Shown: one piece after another, positions 47,040-58,860 of the stretch | Layout of the letters: every line of letters starts with the position of its first letter | Position numbering within the stretch: the first letter of the stretch is position 1 | Origin: Megascapheus bottae | Taxonomy: Eukaryota; Chordata; Mammalia; Rodentia; Geomyidae | Reading direction: 5' to 3' | Assembly (NCBI GenBank): GCA_024803745.1 | Contig: JANJXV010000004.1 | Span: forward strand, 47,291,358 to 47,355,357 | DNA: 64,000 bases | Notes under the pieces: generated by a model | The model's input: the letters and a program-made list of their open reading frames with translations, nothing else | Told to the model about the DNA's origin: nothing | Databases searched by the model: none | Made by a program: the position numbers and the translations under genes

Positions 47040-47400
47040 AACAAATAATGAGTAATGAAAACCTCTCTCTTCCGGTTTGGACAGGACTCTCTGGCTACCA
47101 TCTTCAGGGGGCCAGTGGCCGGTGTCATTCCTACCAATAAACCTGAGTCAGGATCTGGTAGGCTGTGTCTTGTCACCATGCCATAGCTGGGGTGAGTGGT
47201 GGGTGTGTGTTGGAGCCTGACAGTGGGGCTCTGGAGCAGGAAAGGGGATGAGGTTGAGGCTGCTTTGTGGGAGCTGGTGAGGGAGGGAAGAGACCTGAGT
47301 ATCCTTGGGTGGGGTGTTGAAGCACAGTCTATGTCTCTTAACAGGGAGTGTCACTTGTGACTGATAGGGAACTTGTAGGTCCAGAGCCACACCTGGACTT
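47040..47400. other. GC-rich patch, unidentified
   Basis: A clear composition change inside AT-rich DNA. It contains 'cctaccaataaacctgagtc' (a possible polyadenylation signal) and ends 'ccagagccacacctgg'. It could be a degenerate LTR end or a gene-derived fragment. No TG/CA ends or duplication were found. Confidence 0.3.
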
Positions 47401-47691
47401 TTAACAGTAAAGCCATTCTTCCTGGTTGTGTTGTCCAGGAAAATCAGTTACACTCCCATTAGGTTAGTAATGAATATTTCATATTAATATTTCAATAACC
47501 TTGATGGTTATGAGCATTTCACAATATATCAAACTATGATTAAATTGTAGGGCTTAAAATATTTAAGTTTTGTTTGTCAACTAAATTTCAATAAAGTTGG
47601 AGAAAAAATTAGATGTCCTGAAATTACATTGTTCTGGGTTACCACAGTGGGCCCTAAATTAAATTTTAAAACATCCTTATAAAATACAAAG

Positions 47692-47880
47692 GGGGGGCAG
47701 GGAGTTTGGCCTAGTGGTAGAGTGCTTGCCTAGCATGCATAAGGGCCCGGGTTCGATTCCTGGGTACCACATACATACAAAAAAGCCAGAGTGGTGCTGA
47801 GGCTCAAATGGTAGAGCCCTAGCCTTGAGAAAGTCCAAGGACAGTGCTCAGGCCCTGAGCCCAAGCCCAGGACTGGAAAA
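47692..47880 (+). mobile_element. IDL-Geo SINE
   Basis: Near-consensus IDL ('ggcctagtggtagagtgctt', B box 'gggttcgattcc') and Geo ending 'gcccaggactgg'. The target duplication is only weakly visible. Confidence 0.88.
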
Positions 47881-50800
47881 AAAAATTGAAAAGACACATG
47901 GCAAAGTAGAAAATGGTAAATCAAGGCATTGATTAAACTAATGTGTCTAAAAGCCAAGGAAATCCTGAAATCACCAAAAGTTAGAAATAGAAAGGACTTT
48001 GCCCAACAGCCTTTGGAAAGAAAGTTTTCTTCCCAGAAACATCCTGCTTTTGGACTTCTGCCCTCCAGAACTGGGGGGAAAATTCCTATTGTTTGAGACC
48101 ACACATTTCTGGAAATTCATTTTGGCAAGCCTAAGAAATTAATAAAAAAAACTGTGTCTTACAAACATGTGATGCCTGATTTGACTGGCTGTCACTAAGG
48201 CCCTAGATTTTTTGCTTTGATGAAGAGGACCCAGGGTGCCCAAATTAGGTGTAAGGTAAAATTGAATTCTTCCCGGCTTATGTCAGCAACCAAACTTATG
48301 AAGAGACTGTTATGAAGTTCACATCTGAACTTGGGATGACATTATCTTTGATAAGAAGGAAAGAATAATAAAACTACATTTGACTGATCTCTATCTCTAC
48401 ACACTGCTGACACTTTTCCACTCCCTTGTCATTGTACATGTACCCAAAGAATGAATCATAACCTTTCCAAGGAGGTGAAACAAGGACTATCAACTCTCAT
48501 AATTCTCCTGAAACCACCAGTTGGCCTTTAGCAATCTTCCTACAAATCAGGTAGCACTATCCAGCTAGAATCTCAGATGGAGGAGTCCTGAGATGATTAT
48601 TTCAAGAGAAATTCCCATTTGTGTCTCAGTTCAAAGAGTTGCAAGAACAGAAGGAGTCTCTCCAAGTGTATATGGGTGTAGCACAGGGCAGGGGGAGAGA
48701 CACAGAATAACTGGTCTAAGGGCTAAGCATTATATGTGAAGAGATGACATCAAGAATTAATAATATCCTCAACATCTCTGCATGGAATAATATAGAATCT
48801 GCTTTGTGGAATGGGAAACTATAGGTTTAAAATAACCTACCAAATGTCTCAGAGTATGTAAGGTAAGATCCTTATTTGAAGCCACACTATATGACCATAA
48901 ATATTAGATATGTTTCATGCTTCACCAAAGTCAACACTGCTTTAAAAATCTTCAAAAAGTCAACATAAGACAAGGTTAGTATATTTAAGTTAAATGCTGA
49001 GAAACAGATTTCTGTGCTAAATCTGAATCTATGAAAATAACTCAATTGCTTATTATTTCTGAATAAAATGTAATAACCTGCTAATCAAGGAACATATACT
49101 ATGAACTCCTTTTCTAAAAGTAGAAATTCCTCCTTCCAATATGTTTAACACTATTCATATTAAAGTTGAAGCATGTTTCATTCTGTGAGGGAAACGAGAA
49201 CACATAAATGTACTAAATACTCTTCTCTATATAGACACAAAAGCAATGAATTGCTTAATATACTGCATTGAATAATTTCAGTTTCATTTGCAACATCAAA
49301 AAGAACAAGATTATGTATATAACATGTTTTTTGAGCTATACTGAGATCATAAAAAATAATTATTCATTGATTAAGGCACAGTAAATTTCTTTCACACTAG
49401 GAGTAATTTATTGAGCTGTAAAACCACAGTAATCACCTTTTGCTATCAATCATTTATTTGCATAAAGACAAATAAAGATACTACTTAAAAAACAAAAACT
49501 GTATCCCAAAGAACATTTTCCTTTTGATTAAGAGATTGTAATGAACAATATTAACCACTGGTTGACATATACACACATATAATACATATACTGATATTAT
49601 CAGTAATATCTTCATTTCACTCAATAATGACTTTCTAAAGAAAGCTAATAGTAAACAGTCTGAAAATGCAATATATCAGAAGTAAAGGCAAATCAAATTT
49701 TACACTTGTAATAAAGCCAAGTGTAAAGAAAATAAATTATACATTTGACTCTGCAGCAGCTAGGTACTACACTAAAAAGACTGATCACATCTATTTAAGA
49801 TTTCTTTCCTGACATTACATTATGTACAACTGAAGAATCACCATTATTAGGTAAATAACCACTTATTGAGTATACATTGTAACTAGAACTCTCAGAAGTA
49901 AAAAAAAATACTATCTTTTAATAGACCTCAGAGCTAAAAGGGAAAATAAACCTAGAAGATTGAAACAGATGAATAACTTCATAGGCAAGCATATTTAACA
50001 CCTCACACACTAGACTTCATCACACAGAGAAGTCAAGAATAGGTATAAGAAAAATAAAGGGAAATAGACTATTTTTAGTGCATGTATCCCTAATGAACCT
50101 TATGAACCTCTATAGTGTATTTAAATTTACCAAAAAGCAAAGATAATGAGAAAAGATAATGAAGGTTTACTGGTGACACCCTAAGTTTTCCAGTACACAG
50201 TTGTAGTTAAGACAATAACAGCACTAATTCTTCTATTTTCCTAACATGTTACTGAGGTATACATATCTTGTTCTTTATTAAGAATCCTGAACCTTTGCAC
50301 CAACTATATTAGTGCCATTCAAATTTGCCTTCATTATGAAGCATGCAGGGTTAGAGGAGGACAAAGAGCAACTAACTCTGATGCACTGCTTTTGACTCTG
50401 TCCCACAGTTTCACTTAGAAACTGAGTCGTTCTTATTTCATATGAGTCCTGTAGATAAATATAAAAGAAACCTACAGTGTAGTTAGAGGGGGCCTTGTGA
50501 TTACAACTGAGATTTATAGCAAATCCTAAAACAAAAATACTAACACATTACCAATCCTAACACATAAAATCTGTTGTACCAGACTCCATGTACTTTCTGA
50601 CTCTTCACTGTACATAAGTCACAAGAATGAGTTGATATCTACATGCTGAAGAAGACAGAATTACATACAAGTAAACAGTGAATTTCTGAATGAATCTATG
50701 ATATAAAACTTTCTGCATGTGTTCTATTATGAACTAAAAACAAAGTTTCCTCTAATCTTTGGTCACTTTAGATTGTCTAGCAATCAAATATTTACTAGTC

Positions 50801-50907
50801 TTATAAGCACTATCATGTTATGTTTGTCTATAAAGAACTAAGATACAGAAGAATTAAGGTAAGTCATGACTGAGTTTTCAATGGAAACAAAATTTGAAGG
50901 TTGGCAC
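47881..50907. other. Long unique stretch
   Basis: About 3 kb with no SINE, L1 or LTR apart from a MIR trace at 48795-48895. AT-rich, with no splice-bracketed open frame noticed. Confidence 0.5.
48795..48895 (+). mobile_element. MIR fragment
   Basis: 'gtggaatgggaaactatagg' and 'aataacctaccaaatgtctc' followed by 'ccttatttgaagccacac' keep the MIR core order. Confidence 0.5.
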
Positions 50908-51704
50908 AATTTCCTTTTCTTTTATTTTTTATTGTCGGGGTAATATATAGAGGGGTTACAGTTACATTCACTAGGTAGCAGGTGCATAATGTCTCACATA
51001 TTGATAGCTTTTCTCATGTTTTTGTCTCCATTGCTCTCCCCCAACCCCCTCCCAATAATCTTGTTTCCCCCTTCCCTTTCCTATATCAAATAAACAAATA
51101 AATGTATACACAATATACCAGATAACAAAGTCACATACAGTAACAATAGAAAATTAACCAAAGGACAAAAAAAAAGAGAATAGAAATAACATAGTACATT
51201 AAAAACAACAATCACTCAAGATAAAGCTCTTGTTTCCATATCATAGAGATCCTTTCATTTAGTTTCATCCTATATGACCTCATGTACCTAGATTTTGAAC
51301 TAGTGTAATCCTCCACTAGGAAATGTGTACTAATTATTACAAATGAGGGAAACCATTAAGCCTATGTTCCTTTGGGTCTGGCTTACTTCACTTAATATGA
51401 CTTTTTTCGGGCTGGGAGTTTGGCCTAGTGGTAGAGTGCTTGCCTACCATGCATGAAGACCCGGGTTCGATTCCTTGGTACCACATACATAGAAAAAAGC
51501 CAGAAATGGTGCGGAGGCTCAAGTGGTAAAGCTCTAGCCTTGAGAAAGTCCAAGGACAGTGCTCAGGCCCTGAACACAAGCCCAGGACTGGCAAAAAAAA
51601 AAAAAGTAAAAAAAAAATATGACTTTTTTCCAAGTCTTTCCATTTCCTTACAAATGGGGTGATATTATTCTTTATGACGGCAGCATAGAATTCCATTGTG
51701 TATA
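50908..51704 (-). mobile_element. L1 3' end, antisense, hit by a SINE
   Basis: Antisense terminus ('aatatatagaggggttacag'), pyrimidine-rich UTR, 'ttgtttccatatcatagaga', and the ORF2 end 'agaattccattgtgtataag'. An IDL-Geo SINE sits at 51409-51615 and splits it cleanly. Confidence 0.85.
51409..51615 (+). mobile_element. IDL-Geo SINE inserted in L1
   Basis: Full IDL and Geo monomers. The perfect 15-bp duplication 'aatatgacttttttc' (51394-51408 and 51616-51630) is L1 sequence, so the SINE post-dates the L1. Confidence 0.92.
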
Positions 51705-51971
51705 AGTAACTGTTCTAAGACCATAATATTCTCTTCAATTCTCCACCACCCCGCATCATGACACCACGATTTACTCACTTCTATACCCTACACCGTCTAG
51801 CAATCAGACTGCATTACACTGTTTTCTTATTTTCAATCAATTGCCATTCTAACTCTGAAATCATGATGTTAGTCATTTAACTTTCCATCAGATAATAAAT
51901 AATCTCATAGTACTTTTTTAGTATCTTATTAGTCTATGAAGCACAAACACTAACATAACACTGAAATTACT
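51705..51971. other. Unique sequence, nothing recognised
   Basis: Short AT-rich gap between L1 and SINE. Confidence 0.5.
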
Positions 51972-51986
51972 AAAAGAGTAGATCAA

Positions 51987-52180
51987 CAGGTGAGGAGTGA
52001 GGCCTACTGGTAGCATGCTCTCCTCACATGTACAAAACCCTGGGTTTGATTCCTCAAAACCACATACAGAGAAAAAGCCAGAGGTGGCGTTGTGGCTCAA
52101 GTGGTAGAGTGCTAGACTTGAGCAAAAAGTGTTCAAGGACAGTGGGCTGGACCTAAGTTCAAGCACCAGGATTGGCAAAA
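51987..52180 (+). mobile_element. IDL-Geo SINE
   Basis: IDL head 'gaggcctactggtagcatgc', Geo variant with 'gagcaaaaagtgttcaagga', and end 'gcaccaggattggcaaa'. Imperfect 15-bp duplication at 51972-51986 and 52260-52274, outside the microsatellite tail. Confidence 0.88.
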
Positions 52181-52259
52181 GAAAGAAGGAAGGAAGGAAG
52201 GAAGGAAGGAAGGAAGGAAGGAAGGAACGAACGAAAGAAAGAAAGAAAGAAAGAAAGAA
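52181..52259. repeat. (GGAA)n/(GAAA)n grown from a SINE tail
   Basis: Tetranucleotide arrays lie between the Geo end and the right target duplication, so they replaced the original A tail. Confidence 0.93.
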
Positions 52260-52344
52260 AAAAGAATAGGTCAAGGAATTAGGAAACCTTGGTATGAGAA
52301 AATAAAATAATTTAAAAGTGAAGTTTGAAACCAGAATAGATACT

Positions 52345-52728
52345 TTTTAAATTAATTTTTTTGTCAAAGTGATGAACAGAGGGGTTACAGTTATATACAT
52401 AAGCTAGTAAGTACATTTCTTCTCCAACATTGTTACCCATCCCTCATTTTTTCCCACTTTCCCTTCCCCCAACACTCCCCCATCCCCTGGCAAGTTGTAA
52501 AGTTCATTTCCAACATAGTGTCTTGTGAGTATTGCTATTGCATTGATTCACTTCTTGGTCCTTTATCTCACCATTTTGTTGTCCCCCTTCCCTGCCCTAA
52601 TTCAGATAAACAAAGATGAAATACACAAGGTACCAAAGCCAAACACAATAAGGGATAAACCACAGGGGTAAAAAAATGAGAGAGATAAGAGATAACTTCA
52701 CATAGTACACTAAGTGAAATAGTTGTTC
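52345..52728 (-). mobile_element. L1 3'UTR, antisense
   Basis: Antisense terminus 'gtgatgaacagaggggttac', pyrimidine-rich UTR ('tttcccttcccccaacactc'), 'catttccaacatagtgtctt' and 'ataagagataacttcacata'. Confidence 0.78.
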
Positions 52729-52849
52729 CAGCAATGACAATCTTAGTATGTAACTAAGTAAATGAGCTACCGAAGAACACTGTAGATTTCATTGGTTGTG
52801 TATTGTGTATGTGTGTGCGTGTGTGAGTGCAATCATTACAACAGATGAA

Positions 52850-52965
52850 TGGGTCATACTCATCATTTTAAAGGAAATGAAAATGTGACATAAAGAGGGT
52901 AAGAAAGTTGTTCATGACCTCACAAGTGATTTAGCTCAGTGTGTATTCAGATGTCAATTTTATCA
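52850..52965 (+). mobile_element. MIR fragment
   Basis: 'cattttaaaggaaatgaaaa', 'gttcatgacctcacaagtga' and 'tttagctcagtgtgtattca' keep the MIR core order. Confidence 0.5.
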
Positions 52966-53829
52966 ATTTCTTCATTCAATTTTCCACAGTGAAAAAGGCC
53001 ATTAGGGTAACAGGAACTGAAGTAGAAGTCAGATAATAGAACACAGATAGATATACTAAATAGCTCAGAAAACTATAAACCAAATCTCAGTTCCCCTCCC
53101 CATTTTTTTAACTTTATACAGTTTTTGGTAACCAGAATTCATAGGGCCTAAATTAAAAAAAAATCACAGCACTCCAGAAAAGAATAGCAATGTTTCTCAG
53201 AAGCCATCAAGTTTAAATTATTTTTTTCTTTTGTACTTCTTGGAAGTAGCTAAATTCAGTTACCTGCTTTCTGTGGCAAATATAATTTTAAATATTATTG
53301 TACAGAAGCTATTTAATAGTAATATTTCTTTAGCAAAGAAGCAGTAAAAGCTTAATTTCACTTCCACTAGTAAATAGAAAAAGATTCTTAAGTTACTGTC
53401 TCTACAAGTTGGGATAAACTTTATTACTTTGTATATTTTTACATCCAGCTGCATTACGTTTGTCAATCTACCCTGGGAGATTGTATCTTCTTGCAACTGA
53501 AATGCAGAGTGCAGAACACATAAATCACCCTTTAATCATCAAATTAAATAAACATTTGTGATTCTTTGATGTCCAAAAACCCAATCAAGTTATCATTTTT
53601 AAAATGATATATCTCTTAATTATTCATCAAATGTTATAATGTTTATTAATAAATACTGCTAAAAGTCATGAGCCTCTTCTCAGGAGCTCGTTTAGCCCTT
53701 AGGAAGATTCATCTAGCTTTCTATCTATACACTATCCCAACTGACTATTTCTACCACATTTTAAACATCAGATCAGCATAGAAAGGAATTTAGATAAACT
53801 CCAAACACCAATATTTCTTATCCATATTC
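52966..53829. other. Unique sequence, nothing recognised
   Basis: AT-rich, with no recognised gene or repeat. Confidence 0.5.
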
Positions 53830-54000
53830 CTGGTGATGGTCATTCAGAACAGATTGAGATTAAATTTCAATGTTGTTTTTATTTGCATTTCCATTATAGC
53901 CAGTGATGTTGAGTATTTCTTCATGTATTTATTTGCCATTTGTACTTCTGAGAAGCTTCCATTTTAGTTCCTTTGCCTGTTTATTGACTGGATCAAAGTC
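53830..54000 (-). mobile_element. Old L1 ORF2 fragment, antisense
   Basis: 'tttttatttgcatttccatt', 'ccagtgatgttgagtatttc' and 'ttagttcctttgcctgttta' are well-known antisense ORF2 phrases. Confidence 0.7.
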
Positions 54001-54174
54001 TCTTTAATCCAGCCCTCAATGATGAAAGATGAAGAGATGATTCTCAAGGCAGTATGAGAAAAGATGCAATATAAAATGCTCATGTCTCTTGATTTTTAAG
54101 CAGAAATATGACAGGCAAAAGAAAAAGATGTGAGACTTTCAAGGCACTGACCTGGAAAAACAAGAATGATATAT

Positions 54175-54695
54175 TAACCATTTTTTATTGTAGGGTAATG
54201 TATAGAAGTAGTAGGTACATTACTTCTTGCACTTCTCATATTTCTGTTCCTGTTTCCTTCCCCCATTTTTTCCCTCCTTCCCTTCTCTATTTCAAATAAA
54301 CAAGTAAATGTATATACAAAATACCAGGTAACAAAGTCAGATACAGTAACAACATGAGATTAACCATAAGGGCAAAAAAGGAGAAAAGAAATAACAGTAC
54401 ATAAAGAATAACAATCACACAAAATAAAGCTCTTGTTTCCATATCCTAGAGTTCATTTCTTTTAGTCTCATTTTATCTGACCTTATGTACATAGGTTTTG
54501 AGCTATTGTAATCCTCTGCTAGAAGAATCCTAGATGTGTACTAATTATTACAAATGAGGGAGACCATGGAGCCTACGTTCCTTTGGGTCTGGCTCACTTC
54601 ACTTTATGTGATTTCTTTCCAAGTCCTTCCATTTCCTTATGAACGGGGAAATGTTCCCACCAAGAGTGTAGTAGCAATCCCTCCTGGCCACAGTA
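54175..54695 (-). mobile_element. L1 3' end, antisense, internal deletion
   Basis: Antisense terminus, UTR with 'ttgtttccatatcctagagt', and 'cctttgggtctggctcactt', then from about 54652 a jump to 'cccaccaagagtgtagtagc'. The jump skips the ORF2 segment that is present at 36587-37448 and 46441-46917. Confidence 0.78.
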
Positions 54696-55181
54696 TTAAC
54701 CTTTAGAAATGGAGAGGTAATGAAATTTCTAGCTCTGTTGTTCAGGTTTCTAGTACACTGAAAACATACTTAAGGCAAACAAGTTAGCAATGGGAATATT
54801 TATGTTGGTCCCTGGTTTTAGAAGTTTCCGTTCATAGTCTCATGGCTCAGTTATTTGTAGTCCTGTGGCAAGTCAATAAGACAGCATAGTAAAAGAATGT
54901 GACAAAGGAAAGTTGAGTCACCCCATGGTGGCCAAGAAGCTAAGCTAGGAAGGTAACTTTTATAACAAAGTTCTTCCTTCCAAACCCACTATGCTAGTAA
55001 TCTCTTGAATGGAGTAAGAGGCATGAGTCCCCACAGAACAATCACTTGTCAAAGGCCCCAACTCTGAACACTGATGCATTAAGTACTGAGCATTTGACAT
55101 TATGAGCTCTTGGAAGGTATTTATGTCAAACAGATAAACAAAAATGGAGAGAATATATCTCAACCAGGCCTGTATAGCAGT
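54696..55181. other. Unique sequence, nothing recognised
   Basis: No repeat or gene recognised. Confidence 0.5.
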
Positions 55182-55413
55182 GGAGCCAGGTGCTGGTGGC
55201 TCACAACTATAATACCAAATACTCAGGAGGGTGAGATCTGAGGATCATGTTTTGATATTAGTCTAGGCAGGAAAATCCATGACACTTTATCTCAATTAAT
55301 CACCAGAAAACTGGAAGTGACACCATGGCTCAAAGTGGCAGAGTGATAGCGTTGAGTGAAAAAGCTCAGGAACAATGGCTAGGCCCTGAGAACAAGCCTC
55401 CCAACTGACAAAA
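55182..55413 (+). mobile_element. Diverged B1-Geo SINE
   Basis: B1-like head 'gctggtggctcacaactata', linker 'tctcaattaatcacc', and Geo with 'gcagagtgatagcgttgagt'. Moderate divergence. Confidence 0.78.
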
Positions 55414-55533
55414 TTTTTTTTAAAAAATTGGAAAAAGTGCTAAGAGAGTTCTCAAAAATGAAAGAAAGAAATTCTAATGAGTAAAGAGAAAACACAAAAA
55501 GTACAAAACTCACCAATAAGAATTACCACTTTA

Positions 55534-55769
55534 AAGCCAGGATGGTGGCTAACACCTGTAATCCTAGCTACTCAGGAGGCTGAGATCTGAGGATCAAGGT
55601 TCAAAGCCAGCCCGGGCAAAAAAGGACCTCAGATTCTCTCCAATTAACCTCTAGAAAATGGGAAGTGGGGCTTGGCTCAAGAGTAGGGCCATAGCCTTGA
55701 GCTGAAGAGTTCAGGGATAGCGCCCAGGCGGAGTTCAAGCCCCATAACCCACAAAAAGAAAAAAAAAAA
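55534..55769 (+). mobile_element. B1-Geo SINE, young copy
   Basis: Near-consensus B1-like head ('cacctgtaatcctagctact') and Geo variant ('caggcggagttcaagcccca'). The 16-bp duplication with one mismatch is at 55518-55533 and 55770-55785. Confidence 0.9.
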
Positions 55770-55802
55770 AAGAATTTCCACTTTAGGAAAATTCAGGTTA
55801 CT

Positions 55803-55837
55803 GTAATATTATAAACATACTATGTTTATAATATTAC
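55803..55837. repeat. 35-bp near-perfect palindrome
   Basis: Arms 'gtaatattataaacata' and the exact reverse complement surround a single C. AT-rich and able to extrude as a cruciform; lies 18 bp after a SINE target duplication. Confidence 0.92.
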
Positions 55838-57183
55838 TGAATTCCAAAAGAAAGATGCTAAATAATCAAATACACTCAAAATTTTGAAAAATGAAAAGGG
55901 AATAGAAAAACTGTCAATTCTATGCCAGAACTTCTTAGCTGTGAAACAAAGACAAATGAAATGATAATCCATCATTACATATATTCACTAAGGACTTCTC
56001 ATCAATGAAAAACTGATAAGTCACTTAACACATAAGCAAAAAAATATTTACTAGCCTTTATGGCTGAAGTATTGAAGAAGTCTATTGGATCTGACAGTTA
56101 ACCATTAATATCATTTTCTCTTACCACTGTCCTTCATTAAGATCTCAAAGATGAGAAATTCAGTTCCATCTTACTCAAATTCTAGAATAAAAATTAATGA
56201 AATTATTCCCTCCTCTACTTATGGATTGCTTTATACTCAGAAACCCACAGTAAAGACCCCTATCTTCACATTTCTTTTTCATTCCCCACTCCTCGTACCC
56301 ACTGTTTCAGTGGGTACCCAGTGTTTCAGTTCCCTTAGTATTGGGTCTGGGGAGACACATAATGAGAAAAGCAAAGGATGTTGTGGCTAGTGTATTTTGT
56401 CATTAGACACAGGAAAGTTTTGGGTTTGCAGAAAGAGAGGATGTTCTTTAGGAGCAATTATTGAGATACTTTAACTCAGGATGTGCAGACTAGAGCACCA
56501 ACCGTGACTCAGAGAGCTGAACCCCAGCACAAACCTGGAGTTGAAGACCCATTACTATCAATAAAATAATGTTTAAAGTTTAGCCAGAGGCTGAGATCTG
56601 AGAACTGTATGTATTCCTGCATAGGTGGGAAAGTCTACAATAAAAAGTTGGATTGAAAGTATGACTCAAGTGGTCAACCATGAGAGAAAAAAGACAAGAA
56701 AGGGAGTGTAAGAACAGGAGTTCAAGTGTCCTTATTTAGTCGTTAGCCACTGGGGCTTTACAATAACTACTATGTACAATTAGGAAAGTCTCTGCTAACT
56801 CTAGGAGAGTTGTTTCTCCTAGGGAGTCTTTTAAGTCACAATCACTTTCAAGACACCACAATTGGGGTTTTTCCCCCCAGTTTACTTGACCTACTTGAAG
56901 ACACAAGCTGTTTTGCCATCCATCAAGAACCCAGACAGCCATACTGTTAATTTCATTAGGCATGAGTTTGGATACCACACCCTGTATCACTTAAATTTAA
57001 GGGGACATCAGACATTCTGTTATACCAATTATTTTGAAGCTTCCCCAACATCCTTTGAGGAAGAAAAATATAATTCTTTGTCATCTTTGCAGAATAAGAT
57101 AGTAAATGACACAAAATTCAAACCAATTATTTCTCCATGGAAACTATTTCTCTCCAATCTCTAGCCTCAAAATAGTCATCCTA
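55838..57183. other. Unique sequence, nothing recognised
   Basis: Contains a small inverted or direct repeat around 56298-56330 ('cccactgtttcagtgggt'). A 100-codon frame at 56862-57164 has no recognisable family. No gene called. Confidence 0.5.

Positions 57184-57224
<41 letters not shown>
57184..57224. repeat. (AAT)n microsatellite
   Basis: Uninterrupted trinucleotide array. Confidence 0.96.
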
Positions 57225-57226
<2 letters not shown>

Positions 57227-58636
57227 GCCAACTTGTCTGTTGTGTATGGAATCCTTTTTAGGCAGAATTCAGCACATTTTATCCCTCTTAGGACTGTAGT
57301 GGGTGTTCTTGAATCTTTGATAATGTTGTGCATCAAAACACACTTGTAGAAGCAGTTATAAGCCTTTACACAAAGCAATTCCTCTGGAAATAGAGCCAAA
57401 AAATAACATGAAAAGACTTATGCATGTAGATGTCTGTTTAGACATTTTCAAAAGTAGTCCTCAAATCAAATATCTGTTAGGGATGAATGGTAAATAATGT
57501 TCTTTCCTTGGGAACTTATATATTAACAATTATCTAACTGGCCCTATTTCACTTTCAAATTTTGCACTTCAGAATCCCCTGCTATTCATGATGTGTTCAT
57601 CTAATTTACATTGCTTCGGGCCCAAATTTGGTTATATATAATAGGATTTTGTTAGATCTCTCGTGAAACTTATGAAAGGAGAGAATGAAGGAAGAAAAAC
57701 CTGAAAAGAACAAGGCTCAACCATCTAAACAAAAAAATGAAACTGCCTGTGGTACCAATCAGTAGAGAATGTCATAACTCTACCCAGACCCCCACAATTT
57801 AATCAGACTCTCTGTGAATGAGCTGAAGCTTCATGATTCTAATGTGTATCCAAGATGAGAAAGACACCACAGGGATTATCTATGGAGAAGAGACCAGCAA
57901 AAGAACACACTAATGATATTTGTATTGTGCGACCAATAAAATCTTTAGTCATTAAGGAGGACAGGCATAAAATAATATTTTCTATATATACACACGAAGA
58001 CCCTTAGTATCTTTCTCTTCTTCACTATCACATTTGCTACTCCCTTCAGAGCACACATATCCTGTGTGTTAGGGCCACACCAAAACTTTTTCATGTCCCT
58101 AAACATGGCAGTTTCTCTTCAGCCACAGTATCATACCCTATGTCACAGAATATGACAATTTCCCTGAGAGGTAAATTGTCATCTTAGTAAGATGACAATT
58201 TGGTGTATACATCTGTCTCCAATAAGACTAGTTCATGAACATAAATGCCTGAGCATTTCAAAGCATACTCAATGCCAAAAAAGAGAATTTGGGTCTTTCC
58301 AAATTCTAGTTTCTAGTTTTTATTAATGAGACTAGTATACCTTTTTATTGAACTGCCAAAATGAAAACTAATGTAATAATCCAAACAAAAGAGACAAAGC
58401 AAGAAATAAGTTTGCAAATATATAGAGAAATAATATAGATTTAATACAAACCATTTTAATAATAAAAATTAAGGTCCTAAACAGAAGTATTTTAGCAATA
58501 TGGTGGACACAATATACCTATATTTCAAAAAATTTTATAACTAAAGAGACCTCAGTCCTCATATTATTAAGTTCCCTTAAGTAAACAGAATTTTTATCAT
58601 ATTTTTATTTCACAAAGCTACCCACAGAAGAATAAA
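57225..58636. other. Unique stretch with a palindrome
   Basis: No repeat family recognised. Contains the palindrome at 58173-58201. Confidence 0.5.
58173..58201. repeat. 29-bp perfect palindrome
   Basis: Arms 'aaattgtcatctta' and the exact reverse complement around one G. A third 'gacaattt' copy lies just upstream (58154-58161). Confidence 0.92.
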
Positions 58637-58860
58637 AGCCACCAAACACTACTGGATCTTATCTATAATCCTAGCTACTCAAGAGGCTGAGTTCCAAGAA
58701 TCATGGTTCAAAGGAAAGACCATGAGATTCCACCAAAGAGCTGGAAGTGGAACTGTAGCCCAAATGGTAGAGCACTAGCCTTTAACAATAAAAACAAAAC
58801 AAAACAAAAACTCAAGGACAGCACTCAGACTCTGAGATGCAGGCTAAAGACTGGGCATAA
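58637..58860 (+). mobile_element. Diverged B1-Geo SINE
   Basis: 'ctataatcctagctactcaa' head, Geo with 'aatggtagagcactagcctt' interrupted by a (CAAAA)n patch, and end 'caggctaaagactgggcata'. The linker is missing. Confidence 0.65.

Noticed and set aside
56862..57164. 100-codon plus-strand frame
   Set aside because: No known motif, and an 84-codon frame overlaps it on the other strand. The length is compatible with chance in 64 kb.
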